The notes beneath the pieces were generated by a model. It was not told the DNA's origin. It did not search any database and was given only the letters and a program-made list of their open reading frames with translations. From CAYOHP01 sp964403795 [NCBI: uncultured bacterium] (GTDB taxonomy: Bacteria; Muiribacteriota; UBA6191; CAZXTJ01): DNA of 64,000 nucleotides. Positions 32,434 through 41,988 of this stretch are shown here, piece after piece. Positions within the stretch are counted from its first letter, which is position 1; each line of letters opens with the position of its first letter. Location: positions 1 through 64,000 of the forward strand of contig CAYOHP010000007.1 of NCBI GenBank assembly GCA_964403795.1, given 5' to 3'. Made by a program: the position numbers and the translations under genes.

Positions 32434-33030
32434 GTGACCGCTCTCGATCCGACCGCTCCCGTTCCCGGAACCCACCCGGTCCCGTCCGCCAAGGACGGTC
32501 CCTCCGGATGTCGTCCGCCGGCGACCGCCGGTCTGGCCGCGGTCCTGGTGGCCGCCGGGGTGGGCGTCGCCCTGGTGGGGACAGGAGCCCTCCGGCTCCC
32601 GGGCGGACGCACCCTGCCGCTGGGACTCCAGCTCGCCAAGGGGATCCTGGCCCTGACCCTGGGCCTGGCAGGCGGCGGTCTCTTCCTGCTGGTGCCCTCG
32701 GCCCGGCCGGCCGCCCGCCTGGTCTTCGCGGCCGGAGTGGTGCTCCCGCTGTATCCCTGGTCGTCGCCCCACGTCGACTGGGAGTTCATGGTACTGGTGC
32801 GGTTCCTGGTCTCGCTGACCTCGGGGATCGCCTATCTCTACCTGGGGCGGCCCTCCATCGTCTGGGCCTACGCCCACGGCGGTGTGCCTGTCGTCCACGA
32901 GGGCTGGTACTGCGCCAGCTGCAACGCACCCTCCGAGAAGCCGCAACCCGAGGGCTGCCGGCAATGCCAGGGTCCGGTGCTCGAGCTCCTTCGCTCCCCG
33001 GGAGGCGTGGCCTACGCCCGACGGACCTAG
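32434..33030 (+). CDS. Small polytopic membrane protein with C-terminal zinc ribbon
   Basis: 198 residues from GTG 32434, with AGGATGAGGA just upstream. Three or four membrane helices span about residues 31-148 (TAGLAAVLVAAGVGVALVG, ILALTLGLAGGGLFLLV, RLVFAAGVVLPLYP, LVRFLVSLTSGIAYLYL). A cytoplasmic tail (about 163-190) carries YCASC and CRQC, a four-Cys zinc ribbon. I recognise no family. It lies 9 bases before the sugar transferase gene and shares its direction, so it may help exopolysaccharide or glycan assembly; that is inferred from position only. Confidence 0.72.
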   Translation: MTALDPTAPVPGTHPVPSAKDGPSGCRPPATAGLAAVLVAAGVGVALVGTGALRLPGGRTLPLGLQLAKGILALTLGLAGGGLFLLVPSARPAARLVFAAGVVLPLYPWSSPHVDWEFMVLVRFLVSLTSGIAYLYLGRPSIVWAYAHGGVPVVHEGWYCASCNAPSEKPQPEGCRQCQGPVLELLRSPGGVAYARRT

Positions 33031-33039
33031 GCGCAGGCC

Positions 33040-34542
33040 ATGAAGCTCTCCCGATCGGGCCTGGCCGGACTGCGCTTCGTCCTCCATGCGCTCGACGTCC
33101 CGGTCCTCTTCCTCCTGCTGGTCGCCTCCTACGAGGTGAGGTTCTCGACCGGTCTGTTCTCGGAACCGCCGGGGGGAGCCGCCCCTTCGGTCGAGACCTA
33201 CCGCCAGACCTTCGCCCTGCTGGCGATCGGCTGGGTCGCCTTCCTCTGGGCCAGCGGGTTCTACCAACGGATCCGCTTCGACATCCCGCAATTCTTCCGG
33301 CTCTCGGGGAGCACCCTGGCGGCGGCGGCGTTCACCCTCTCGGTCTTCTTCTTCCGTCGTGATTTCTCGTACTCCCGGCTCACCATCGGCATCGCCTTCG
33401 GGATGTCGCTCCTCGGGCTGGCCCTCTTCCATGCCCTGAAGTCCTGGGTGGTCCGGGGCCTCCTGCGCTCCGGTCAGGGTCGCGCTCCGGCCCTGGTGCT
33501 GGGGCCCGGAGCCCTGGCCCTGCCCTGCCTGGCCCGCCTCGCCGGCGAGGAGGACCTGGGCCTCGATTTCGTCGGCTACCTGGGGGATCCGCCGGAGCCC
33601 GGGATGGAGCCGCCGTCCACCTCCGAGTCGGGTGGAGGGATGATGCTCCCGCTCTTCTACCTGGGGCGCCAGCTACCTAGCCAGGGCAGTCCCGGGTTGA
33701 CGACCCTGGTCGGGCGCTTCCCCCGCCTGGGTGCCGTCGAGGACGTGGGGGCGATCACCGCCGAGCACCGGGTCCAGGAGATCTTCGTGGTGGCTGCCCT
33801 GACCTCGGGGCCCGAACTGCTCCGCACCCTGCGCCTGGCAGAGGACACCCCGGCCGCGGTCCGGCTGGTGCCCGACGTGCTCGGCATCGTGGCCCATGGC
33901 GTGGGGATGCGCCTGGTCTCGGGGCTCCCGGTCCTCGACATCGGGCGGTCGCCGCTGGCCGGCCTCGGGGGCGCCCTGAAGCGGAGCGTCGACGTGGTGG
34001 GGGCCGGGCTGGGTCTGCTCGTCCTCTCCCCGCTCCTGGCGCTGATCGCCTGGGGGGTGCGGCGCAGCTCCCCGGGTCCCGTGCTGTATGCCCAGGAGCG
34101 TGTCGGCATGGACGGGCACCGCTTCTCGATCTACAAGTTCCGCTCGATGCCGCTCGACGCCGAGGCCTCCACCGGCCCGGTCTGGGCCCAGAAGGGCGAT
34201 CCCCGCGCCACGCCGTTCGGTCGGATGCTGCGCAAGTGGTCGCTCGACGAACTGCCGCAGCTCTGGAACGTGCTGCGCGGCGACATGAGCCTGGTCGGAC
34301 CGCGTCCCGAGCGCCCCTTCTTCGTGGATCGCTTCCGTCGCGACGTGCAGGGCTACATGCAGCGCCACAAGGTGAAGGCCGGGATCACCGGCTGGGCCCA
34401 GATCAACGGGCTCCGCGGGCAGGCGCCCATCGAGGAGCGCACCCGCTACGACATCTGGTACATCGAGAACTGGAGCCTGCTGCTCGACGTCGAGATCCTG
34501 CTGCGTACCCTCTGGATCTGCGTCGTCCGTCCCGAAGGCTGA
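33040..34542 (+). CDS. Polyprenyl-phosphate sugar-phosphate transferase (initiating glycosyltransferase)
   Basis: 500 residues. The N-terminal half has four membrane helices (about 10-130) and a CoA-binding-like Rossmann region (RAPALVLGPGALALPCLARLAG). The C-terminal third, from KRSVDVVGAGLGLLVLSPLLALIAW, is the bacterial sugar transferase domain: YKFRSMPLDAE, RKWSLDELPQLWNVLRGDMS, LVGPRPERP, GITGWAQINGLRG and IENWSLLLDVEILLRTL. It matches the WcaJ/WbaP/PssY type, which moves a sugar-1-phosphate from UDP-sugar to undecaprenyl phosphate to begin exopolysaccharide or O-antigen assembly. Length is usual. No other glycan polymerisation genes are adjacent, but the epimerase, TMTC-like enzyme and barrel nearby fit a cell-surface glycan theme. 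Confidence 0.93.
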   Translation: MKLSRSGLAGLRFVLHALDVPVLFLLLVASYEVRFSTGLFSEPPGGAAPSVETYRQTFALLAIGWVAFLWASGFYQRIRFDIPQFFRLSGSTLAAAAFTLSVFFFRRDFSYSRLTIGIAFGMSLLGLALFHALKSWVVRGLLRSGQGRAPALVLGPGALALPCLARLAGEEDLGLDFVGYLGDPPEPGMEPPSTSESGGGMMLPLFYLGRQLPSQGSPGLTTLVGRFPRLGAVEDVGAITAEHRVQEIFVVAALTSGPELLRTLRLAEDTPAAVRLVPDVLGIVAHGVGMRLVSGLPVLDIGRSPLAGLGGALKRSVDVVGAGLGLLVLSPLLALIAWGVRRSSPGPVLYAQERVGMDGHRFSIYKFRSMPLDAEASTGPVWAQKGDPRATPFGRMLRKWSLDELPQLWNVLRGDMSLVGPRPERPFFVDRFRRDVQGYMQRHKVKAGITGWAQINGLRGQAPIEERTRYDIWYIENWSLLLDVEILLRTLWICVVRPEG

Positions 34543-36354
34543 TCACGACCCTGCCCGGGACGAGCCACCCGCTGCCATGCGAGCCGCGGCCTCGAGGTGG
34601 ATCCTGGCCTCGGCCTCCCGTCCCGACTCCATGAGCACCTGGCCGTAGGCTCCGCGGAAGCGCCCCGAGCCGGGGTCGAGGCGCACCGCCTCGGCGAGCT
34701 CGGCAAGGCACTCGGCGACCCGGCCCTGGCGATATCGGGCGAGGCCGATCGAGAACCGGATCCCGGCCCTCGCCGGAGCGCCCCGGCGTGCCACCTCGAG
34801 ATCCTCGAGGGCCGCTTCCAGGCGACCGGCATCGAGGTGGAGTTCGCCCCTCTGCACCCGGGTCTCGACGTGCTCGGGATGGCGGGCGACCAGGAGGTCC
34901 AGGCGTTCCCGTGCCTCCGTGCCCCGGCCCTGGAGGCGTTCCAGGAAGGCGAGCTGGAGACCGGCAGGCAGGGCCAGGGGATCGCCCTCCGGGACCGCCG
35001 ACAGGAGGGAGCGGGACCGGTTCGCGAGCCCGATCTCGCGGCAGGCCCGGCCCGCAGCCAGGAGCAGGCCGGGAGCCAGAGGGGCGATCTCCAGTCCCCG
35101 CTCGGCCGCTGCCAGGGCTTCCCCGGGTCGGCCTCGGCGCAACAGCTCCTCGGCGAGCCAGAGCCATGCCAGGGCCCGATCCGGGTTCGCCCCGGCGGCG
35201 CGGGCCAGCACCCGGATCGGGTCCTCGAAGTCCTCTGCCCGCCCGGCGAGCCGCGCCGCCTGCATGGCGACCAGACCGGCGGCGGCCAGGCGTCCCGGAC
35301 CGGGGATCGCGGCCACCCCGGACGCGACCAGGACCGAGAGCCCGGGGAGGGCCGGGTAGAGGTAGCGGTCCGCCAGGCCGAACGGCAGGTGGACCACGCC
35401 GGCTACCGGGAGGACGGCCAGTGCCATCCACAGGAGGCCGGCCGACGCGGTCCTCGACCGGCTCCGGGCCAGGGCTCCGGCGGTCGCCGCCAGGCCGGCC
35501 AGGGCGACGGCGCCAAGCGGCGTGGGCAGGCCCGGTCCGGGATGGAAGAACCAGGTCAGGTCCGATCCGCCCGCCAGGTGGTCGAGCACGTGGAGGATCT
35601 CGCCGGCGAGCACCGAGGGAGAAGGGAGACCGATCGCCAGGCCGCTCCCGGCCGGACCGCCGAGCACCCTGGCCCGCACCAGGGCGACCGCTCCCACGAC
35701 CCCGAGACCGGCGGCGGTCGCCGCCCGTCGCCTCCCCGCCGGGGTCACCGCGATCAGCGCCGGCAGGAAGACCAGGGCGGTCTCCTTGGCGAGGACCCCG
35801 GCTCCCAGCAGGAAGGCCCCCGCCACCGGTCCCGGCCGGGCGGAGGCGGCCAGGCAGGCGGCGAGCGCCAGCAGGGTCGCGAGCGGATCCGAGCGGCCGG
35901 AGATCCAGGCGACCGCCTCGGCTGAGACAGGATGGGTGAGGAGGACCAGCGAGCCCAGGAAGGCCGGGAGGCCGCCGGTTCGGGGTCGCAGGCCGAGGAA
36001 GACGAGCCAAGCGACCAGGGAGTGGATCACCACGTTCTCGACGTGGAAGAGACCGGAGCCCGGGTTTGCCAGCCAGCGGGTCTTCGCCAGCGAGGCCAGG
36101 AAGACCGGCCGGTAGTAGACCCGGGCCTGACCTCCCTCCGGCCCGTCGCCGAAGAGCGGGGTGGTGGCGATCCTGGCGAGCCCGGCGGGGTCGGTGAGCC
36201 GCGGGTCGGAGAGGAAGGTGTGGTCGTCCACCAAGACCGGGGCCCCCAGGAGCGGGACCCGGAACAAGAGGAGGGCGAGGGCGACGAGCACGGCGGCCAC
36301 CAGGGCAGGGGAGGCCTCGCCCTGGGGCCGGCCTCCCGGGTCCCCGGCGGTCAT
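34543..36354 (-). CDS. TMTC-like membrane glycosyltransferase with C-terminal TPRs
   Basis: 603 residues. The N-terminal part carries about ten membrane helices, with DDHTFLSDPRL in the first extracytoplasmic loop (the acidic pair typical of GT-C enzymes using lipid-linked sugars) and HPVSAEAVAWISGRSDPLATLLAL, a signature of TMTC/PMT-like proteins. TPR units follow from about residue 385 (ALAWLWLAEELLRRGRPGEALAAAERGLEIAP, and FSIGLARYRQGRVAECLAELAEAVRLDP). It probably glycosylates proteins on the periplasmic side. ATG 36354 overlaps the DHH gene's stop. It converges exactly on the sugar transferase gene (adjacent stops at 34542/34543), possibly with no room for separate terminators. Confidence 0.82.
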   Translation of the reverse strand: MTAGDPGGRPQGEASPALVAAVLVALALLLFRVPLLGAPVLVDDHTFLSDPRLTDPAGLARIATTPLFGDGPEGGQARVYYRPVFLASLAKTRWLANPGSGLFHVENVVIHSLVAWLVFLGLRPRTGGLPAFLGSLVLLTHPVSAEAVAWISGRSDPLATLLALAACLAASARPGPVAGAFLLGAGVLAKETALVFLPALIAVTPAGRRRAATAAGLGVVGAVALVRARVLGGPAGSGLAIGLPSPSVLAGEILHVLDHLAGGSDLTWFFHPGPGLPTPLGAVALAGLAATAGALARSRSRTASAGLLWMALAVLPVAGVVHLPFGLADRYLYPALPGLSVLVASGVAAIPGPGRLAAAGLVAMQAARLAGRAEDFEDPIRVLARAAGANPDRALAWLWLAEELLRRGRPGEALAAAERGLEIAPLAPGLLLAAGRACREIGLANRSRSLLSAVPEGDPLALPAGLQLAFLERLQGRGTEARERLDLLVARHPEHVETRVQRGELHLDAGRLEAALEDLEVARRGAPARAGIRFSIGLARYRQGRVAECLAELAEAVRLDPGSGRFRGAYGQVLMESGREAEARIHLEAAARMAAGGSSRAGS

Positions 36355-37352
36355 GCGGCGTCGGCCGTGTCCGCCTCTTCCTCGGCGAGCAAGGCCCGGA
36401 GGCGGGGCAGGACCAGGTCCCGGGCCCGGGCGAGCGGGCCGGCCACCGTGCACCCGGAGGCCCTGAGGTGTCCGCCGCCTCCCAGCGAGCGGGCCAGCTG
36501 GTCGACGGCCAGGCGGCCCCGGCTCCGGAACTCCACGATCACGTCGCCGTTCGGACGCTCCTCGAAGCAGGCCACCAGGCTCGCTTCCCGGATCCGGGTG
36601 AGAGGGGAGATGGCCAGGGAGGCGGCTCCGCCCTCGACTCCGAGGTCGAAGATCTCGCGGCACTCGAGTTGGGTCCAGACCAGGCGGCCGTCGGATTCCG
36701 CCACCAGGCGGGAGAGGGCCAGGCCCTGGAGTCGCTGGTGGGCCAGCGGGGTCTCGTCGAAGAGCAGCCGGTGGAGCCGGGTGTGGTCGGCCCCGGCCTC
36801 GACCAGGCCCGCCATGACCCGGAAGGTCTCGGGTGTGGTCGCCTCGTAGCGCAGGTAGCCGGTGTCGGTGGCGATGCCCGTGAACAGCGCCTCCGCCAGG
36901 GGCCCGTCGAACTCCACTCCCATCGAGAGGAGCAGGTCGTGGATCATCTGGGCGGTGGCGGGGTAGCGGGTGTCCACCCAGTCGAGGTCGCCGAAGCGCT
37001 CGTTGGTGCCGTGGTGGTCGATGTTGAGGATCTTTCCCGCCAACTTCTCGGAGCGGAGGTCGACCCCGATCCTCGCATAGCTGGCGCTGTCCACCACCAC
37101 GGCCAGGTCGTAGGGGCCCTCTGGTCTCGGATCGCGCACCACCCCGGGTGCCTCGGCCAGGAAGGCCACCCGGTCGGGTACCCCGTCGACCAGGCAGGCC
37201 ACAGCCGACTTCCCGAGCTGGCGCAGGCCGCGCCCCAGGGCCATGGCGCTGGCGCTGGTGTCCCCGTCCGGGCGCACATGGCCCAGCACCAGGATGTGGC
37301 GACTCGCCTCGAGCAGGCCCAGGACCTCGGCAGGCACCCTCGACACGTTCAT
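36351..37352 (-). CDS. nrnA: DHH-family phosphoesterase, NrnA-like (nanoRNase/pAp phosphatase)
   Basis: 333 residues, normal length for the family. Metal-binding motifs are complete: GHVRPDGDTSAS, VVVDSA, NIDHHGTN and GIATDTG. The C-terminal DHHA1 domain ends with the substrate-binding GGGGHLRASG. Such enzymes degrade 2- to 5-base RNA fragments, pAp or cyclic dinucleotide products in the cytoplasm. The gene overlaps its neighbours by four bases on each side: the sugar-binding lipoprotein upstream and the TMTC-like enzyme downstream. Nothing in the sequence explains why these three are coupled; DHH genes often ride with unrelated neighbours. Confidence 0.93.
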   Translation of the reverse strand: MNVSRVPAEVLGLLEASRHILVLGHVRPDGDTSASAMALGRGLRQLGKSAVACLVDGVPDRVAFLAEAPGVVRDPRPEGPYDLAVVVDSASYARIGVDLRSEKLAGKILNIDHHGTNERFGDLDWVDTRYPATAQMIHDLLLSMGVEFDGPLAEALFTGIATDTGYLRYEATTPETFRVMAGLVEAGADHTRLHRLLFDETPLAHQRLQGLALSRLVAESDGRLVWTQLECREIFDLGVEGGAASLAISPLTRIREASLVACFEERPNGDVIVEFRSRGRLAVDQLARSLGGGGHLRASGCTVAGPLARARDLVLPRLRALLAEEEADTADAA

Positions 37353-38659
37353 CCCTTCCCGTCCACGGCCTGGCGTGACCGTCGCCGGTCCTCAGCCAGC
37401 ACCCGATCCATGTCCGCGACCGCCTCGCCGAGCACCCGGTCCATGGCGGCGGGTTCGTGGAAGACCTTCTGCATGAGGCTGGAGAGGATCTGGCGGCACT
37501 CGTACCAGGCCGGCAGGGGTGGCTCGCTCACGGCCCAATCCATCTGCCGGATCCCGGCCGCGAAGCCGGGATCGGCCTCCACCCTGCGCCGGTAGGCCTC
37601 GCTCTCCACCGCACTCCTCCGGATCGGGATGTAGTTGGTGGCGATCCCCCAGTAGAGGGTGGCGTTGGTGGAGGTGAAGAACTTCAGGAACTCGAAGGCG
37701 GCCTTCTGGCGCGGCTCCGGGATCCCCTTGAAGATGGCGATGTTGGGCCCCGCCATGATCGAGGCCTTCACCTTGCCCTGGGGCAGCGGGGCGGCACCCA
37801 GGCGGAAGGTGATCTGGTCCGCCATGAACGTGCGGGAGACGCTCGAGCCGATGATCATCGCCACCTTGCCGTCGGCGAAGTCGAGCTGGTGGTCGAAGCC
37901 GGTGGTCCGGTAGGCGAACGGGCGCGGTCCCATCACCGAGTCGAGGGTGTAGGCCAGGGCGGACCGGGCCGCCTCGCTCCCCATGGCGGACTTCCCCTCA
38001 GGGGTGAGAAGGCTGCCTCCGTTCTGGAGGACCATGCACTGGAACACCCAGGGATCGTTGACGAAGGCCCAGCCCCATTGGTCGGTGCGCCCGTCCCCGT
38101 CGAGATCGCGGGTCAGGGTCCGCCCCATGGAGGCGAGCTCGTCCCAGGTCTCGGGAGCCCGCGTGAACCCGGCGGCCTCGAGCATGTCGAGGTTCAGGTA
38201 CAGGACCGGGAAACTCTTGGTCGGGGGCAGGGAATAGACCTTGCCTCCCTGGGTGATGGTGTCCCGGAAGGGGCCGAACACGTCGTCGAAGCGCAGCTCC
38301 GGATCGGCGGCGATGAAGCCGTCGAGGGGCAGCAGGGTCTCGCCGCTCCGGTTGCAGAAGGCGATCATCGCCTCGTACATCTGGGCCATGTCGGGAGGGC
38401 TCCCGTCCATGAGGGCCAGGTTGATCTTCTGGGAGAGCTGGGCGTAGCCGCCCTGGAACACCGGTTCGATCCGGATCCCGGGGTGGTCCCTGTGGAAGCG
38501 GTCCACCAGGTGGTGCAGCGCCTTGGCGAGCGGCCCCGACATGGCGTGCCAGAACCGCACCCTGACGGTTCCCTCGGGGATCGGCTCCGGTCCGCCGCAA
38601 CCGGTGGCCAGCGCCACGGCGAGGAGGATTCCGGCCAGGGCGGGGAGGGTGCGACGCAT
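37349..38659 (-). CDS. ABC transporter sugar-binding lipoprotein (UgpB/MalE-like)
   Basis: 436 residues. The lipobox LATGC (Cys21) anchors the protein. The solute-binding fold of family 1 is clear: VRFWHAMSGPLAKALHHLVDRFHRDHPGI, QKINLALMDGSPPDMAQMYE, LYLNLDMLEAAGFTRAPETWDEL, AFVNDPWVFQCMVLQNGG and AFEFLKFFTSTNATLYWGIATNYIPIRRSA. The likely ligand is a sugar or glycerol-3-phosphate-type compound; specificity cannot be read. No permease genes are in the window, and the matching type of ATPase lies about 19 kb away (57752-58861). It heads a coupled three-gene operon with a good promoter at 38699-38728. Confidence 0.9.
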   Translation of the reverse strand: MRRTLPALAGILLAVALATGCGGPEPIPEGTVRVRFWHAMSGPLAKALHHLVDRFHRDHPGIRIEPVFQGGYAQLSQKINLALMDGSPPDMAQMYEAMIAFCNRSGETLLPLDGFIAADPELRFDDVFGPFRDTITQGGKVYSLPPTKSFPVLYLNLDMLEAAGFTRAPETWDELASMGRTLTRDLDGDGRTDQWGWAFVNDPWVFQCMVLQNGGSLLTPEGKSAMGSEAARSALAYTLDSVMGPRPFAYRTTGFDHQLDFADGKVAMIIGSSVSRTFMADQITFRLGAAPLPQGKVKASIMAGPNIAIFKGIPEPRQKAAFEFLKFFTSTNATLYWGIATNYIPIRRSAVESEAYRRRVEADPGFAAGIRQMDWAVSEPPLPAWYECRQILSSLMQKVFHEPAAMDRVLGEAVADMDRVLAEDRRRSRQAVDGKG

Positions 38660-38698
38660 GGAGCTTCCGTTGGACGTCCCGTTCGAGGGGGACCGGCA

Positions 38699-38728
38699 AG
38701 GCTACGAGCTTGGATCCCGATCGGTCAA
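38699..38728 (-). promoter_or_regulatory. Promoter of the sugar-binding protein operon
   Basis: On the minus strand: TTGACC (38728-38723), an 18-base spacer, TAGCCT (38704-38699). Transcription would start near 38692, leaving a leader of about 33 bases before ATG 38659. It lies in the 107-base gap between divergent genes. On the plus strand a TACTCT at 38752-38757 may serve the gene at 38767. Confidence 0.5.
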
Positions 38729-38766
38729 GCGCGTCGGACCCGATCTGCCGTTACTCTCCTGCCACC

Positions 38767-40992
38767 ATGGCAGGAGCGGGAGCAGGCAGAGCGATCGGGC
38801 CCGCGATCGGGCTCCTGGGTCTCGGTCTCTTCGCCTCGGGCGGCGCCGCCCTCGTCCAGCAGGTCGCCTGGCAGCGGAGGCTGATTTCGTTCCTGGGAGG
38901 CGCCGACTGGGTCTCTTCGATGGTGGTGGTGCTGGTCGTGATGGTCGGGCTCGGCCTGGGTGCCGGGCTGGCCGGGAGGTTGGCGGCAGGTCCCGGGGAT
39001 CCGCTCCGCGCCCTGGCGATCCTCGAGGCTGCGATCGCCGCCTCCACCTGGGGCCTGGCCGTGATCCTGGCTGCCGGTCCCGGGTCCGGCCTGCGGGACG
39101 CCGCCCGGGCGGGTCTGGCCTGGGGGCTCCCGGAGTGGTCGCCGACCTCGCTGGTGGCGTTCCTCGCCCTGCTCGGCCCCTGCCTGCTCATGGGCGCCAC
39201 CGTGCCGCTGGCCTCGGAGGTCTGCCAACGGCGGATGGGACGATCCGATCCCAGCCTGCTCTCCCGGCTGGCGGCGGTGAGCACCGCGGGGAGCGCCCTG
39301 GGCGCGCTGGTCGGGGCCCTCTCGATCGGTCGCTTCGGCGTATCCGCAACCATGCAGGGCGGTGCCCTGGCGAGCCTGGGAGCATGCCTCTGCTTCGCGG
39401 TTTCCCTGGCGTCGGTCCCGTCCCGCCCCGGCTGCGCCGACGACCCCGACCCCGCGACGGCCCGCCCGGCACCGGGATCCGGGTCCGCCATCCCGCCGAA
39501 GGCCCCGCTCGCCACCGCCTTCCTCCTGGGGGTGGCGTCGCTCGGCTTCGAGATCCTCCTGTTCCGGCTCTTCGCCCTGCGCCACCGGCCGCTGCCCATG
39601 GTGTTCGCCACCGTCCTGGCAGGGGTCCTGGTGGCCTGGACGCTGGGGGCCGAGCTGGCCTACCGGCAGGCCCGGTCCTCCGCCCCGCCCTCGCTCCGCC
39701 CCGGGCTCCGGCGGCTGGCCGCAGGCCTCCTGGTGATCGGTCCGGCCTGGTGGGCGGATCCACCCCTGGACGACCAGGGTCCCCGATTCATGGCCATGGC
39801 CCTGCTCACCCGGGGCTGGTACTTCCTGCCGAGCTTCGGCTTCGGGTGGGCCTTCGCGACCCTGCTCGCCCGGGCGCGGCATGGCTGGGGACGCGAGGTC
39901 GGCGACCTGGCCGCGGCCAGCACCCTGGGTTCGGCCACCGGGGTGGTGGCGATGACCTTGCTCGGTTCCCGAGTCGATCCGCTGGTGGCCTCGGCCCTGC
40001 TCGGGATCCTGGTCCTCTGGCTGGCGGCCGATCCGGGCGAGGCCGACCCTCCCGGGGCCGCGACCAAGGGTGTCCCCTCGCGGAACCGGTCGATGGCGTT
40101 GGCGCTGGCGGCGGTCATGGTGGCCCGGGCCCGACCCTCGGAGGCCCTGGAGGGACACCGGGCCTGGTACGGACCCGACGGTGTGCTCGAGGTGGTGGGG
40201 GAGCGGGACCTCTACTGGGACGGCCTCTGGCACTCCCGGCTCACGGACGGCCGGGACCACGTCGGCACTCGCAACTGGTGGCGGGCGGTGCTGGCGCTGG
40301 CGGCCTATCCCGGGGAGGAGCCCGGACGGGTGGCGGTGGTCGGACTCGGCCTCGGGATCACCGCCTCGGTCCTGGCCGCCCATCCCGGCGTGGGGCGCGT
40401 CGACGGGTACGAGATCGCCCGCACCCTGGGCGAGGTGCTGGCCGCCTTCCCCCGGGGAACGCTGGAGGTGGCGCGCCGGCCGAAGGTGAGGATCCTCTGG
40501 CAGGACGCCCGGGCCGGTCTCGAGCTGTCCCCGGAGCGTTACCACCTGATCGTGAGCCAGCCCCTCCACCTCGCCCAAGCGGGATCCGGGAACCTGAACT
40601 CGGTCGAATTCCTGGGCCTGCTCCGCTCGCGGCTGGTGGAAGGCGGGGTCGTGCTGCTCTACGCGGGAGGCACGGAGGCCCAGCGCCGGATCCTGATGCG
40701 GACCGCCGACGCCGTCTTCCGGTACCGGGAGACCTGCTTCCAGGGGACCCTGCTGCTCCTCTCGGACCGGCCCATGGCGCTCGACCCGGCCATCCTCGAG
40801 TCGCGGCTCTCCCGCTCCGGAAACGGATTCTGGGAGCGGGTACGAGCCCATCCCCCGACCTCCACGGGCGGGCGGTTCCTGGAAGCCCTCGACCGGCCGC
40901 GCCGGGAACCGGCAGCGGAGGGGTGCGTCTCGACCGACGACCTGCCCCTGGTCGAGTACCCGGAGCTGGCTGCCCTCCGGGGATGCCGGTAG
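38767..40992 (+). CDS. Polytopic membrane protein with spermidine-synthase-like domain
   Basis: 741 residues from ATG 38767. About 12 membrane helices occupy residues 10-460, in two blocks separated by an Asp/Pro-rich loop. The C-terminal soluble domain (about 470-740) is methyltransferase-like: VAVVGLGLGITASVLAAHPGVGRVDGYEI, then YHLIVSQPLHLAQAGSGNLNSVEFLGLLRSRLVEGGVVLLY. This matches the fused membrane spermidine-synthase-like family, but the catalytic Asp pair of true aminopropyltransferases is missing (SQPLHL at the site), so polyamine synthesis is unlikely. It may be a transporter-like or sensing protein. No adjacent gene suggests the substrate. No Shine-Dalgarno is visible before the ATG. 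Confidence 0.8.
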   Translation: MAGAGAGRAIGPAIGLLGLGLFASGGAALVQQVAWQRRLISFLGGADWVSSMVVVLVVMVGLGLGAGLAGRLAAGPGDPLRALAILEAAIAASTWGLAVILAAGPGSGLRDAARAGLAWGLPEWSPTSLVAFLALLGPCLLMGATVPLASEVCQRRMGRSDPSLLSRLAAVSTAGSALGALVGALSIGRFGVSATMQGGALASLGACLCFAVSLASVPSRPGCADDPDPATARPAPGSGSAIPPKAPLATAFLLGVASLGFEILLFRLFALRHRPLPMVFATVLAGVLVAWTLGAELAYRQARSSAPPSLRPGLRRLAAGLLVIGPAWWADPPLDDQGPRFMAMALLTRGWYFLPSFGFGWAFATLLARARHGWGREVGDLAAASTLGSATGVVAMTLLGSRVDPLVASALLGILVLWLAADPGEADPPGAATKGVPSRNRSMALALAAVMVARARPSEALEGHRAWYGPDGVLEVVGERDLYWDGLWHSRLTDGRDHVGTRNWWRAVLALAAYPGEEPGRVAVVGLGLGITASVLAAHPGVGRVDGYEIARTLGEVLAAFPRGTLEVARRPKVRILWQDARAGLELSPERYHLIVSQPLHLAQAGSGNLNSVEFLGLLRSRLVEGGVVLLYAGGTEAQRRILMRTADAVFRYRETCFQGTLLLLSDRPMALDPAILESRLSRSGNGFWERVRAHPPTSTGGRFLEALDRPRREPAAEGCVSTDDLPLVEYPELAALRGCR

Positions 40993-41076
40993 CGGGCGGA
41001 CCTCCCCGGCCCGGGACTGCTCGGGAAGGCGCCGATTCGGTGCCACACTGGGTGGAGACCGAAAGGAGTCCCGGGC

Positions 41077-41916
<840 letters not shown>

Positions 41917-41938
41917 CGGGCCGCGAGCCGGAGGCAGT

Positions 41939-41979
41939 CCGGGGACCGCCTCCGAGGTCCTCGGACCCGCGGTCCCCGG
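41939..41979. terminator. Bidirectional hairpin between convergent genes
   Basis: CCGGGGACCG (41939-41948) pairs perfectly with CGGTCCCCGG (41970-41979). Within the loop CCGAG (41952-41956) pairs with CTCGG (41960-41964). It sits between the converging TPR and vWA genes, 23 bases after one stop and 10 before the other. There is no T-tract on either strand, so intrinsic termination would be weak; the symmetric position is the main argument. Confidence 0.55.
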
Positions 41980-41988
41980 AACCGTCTC

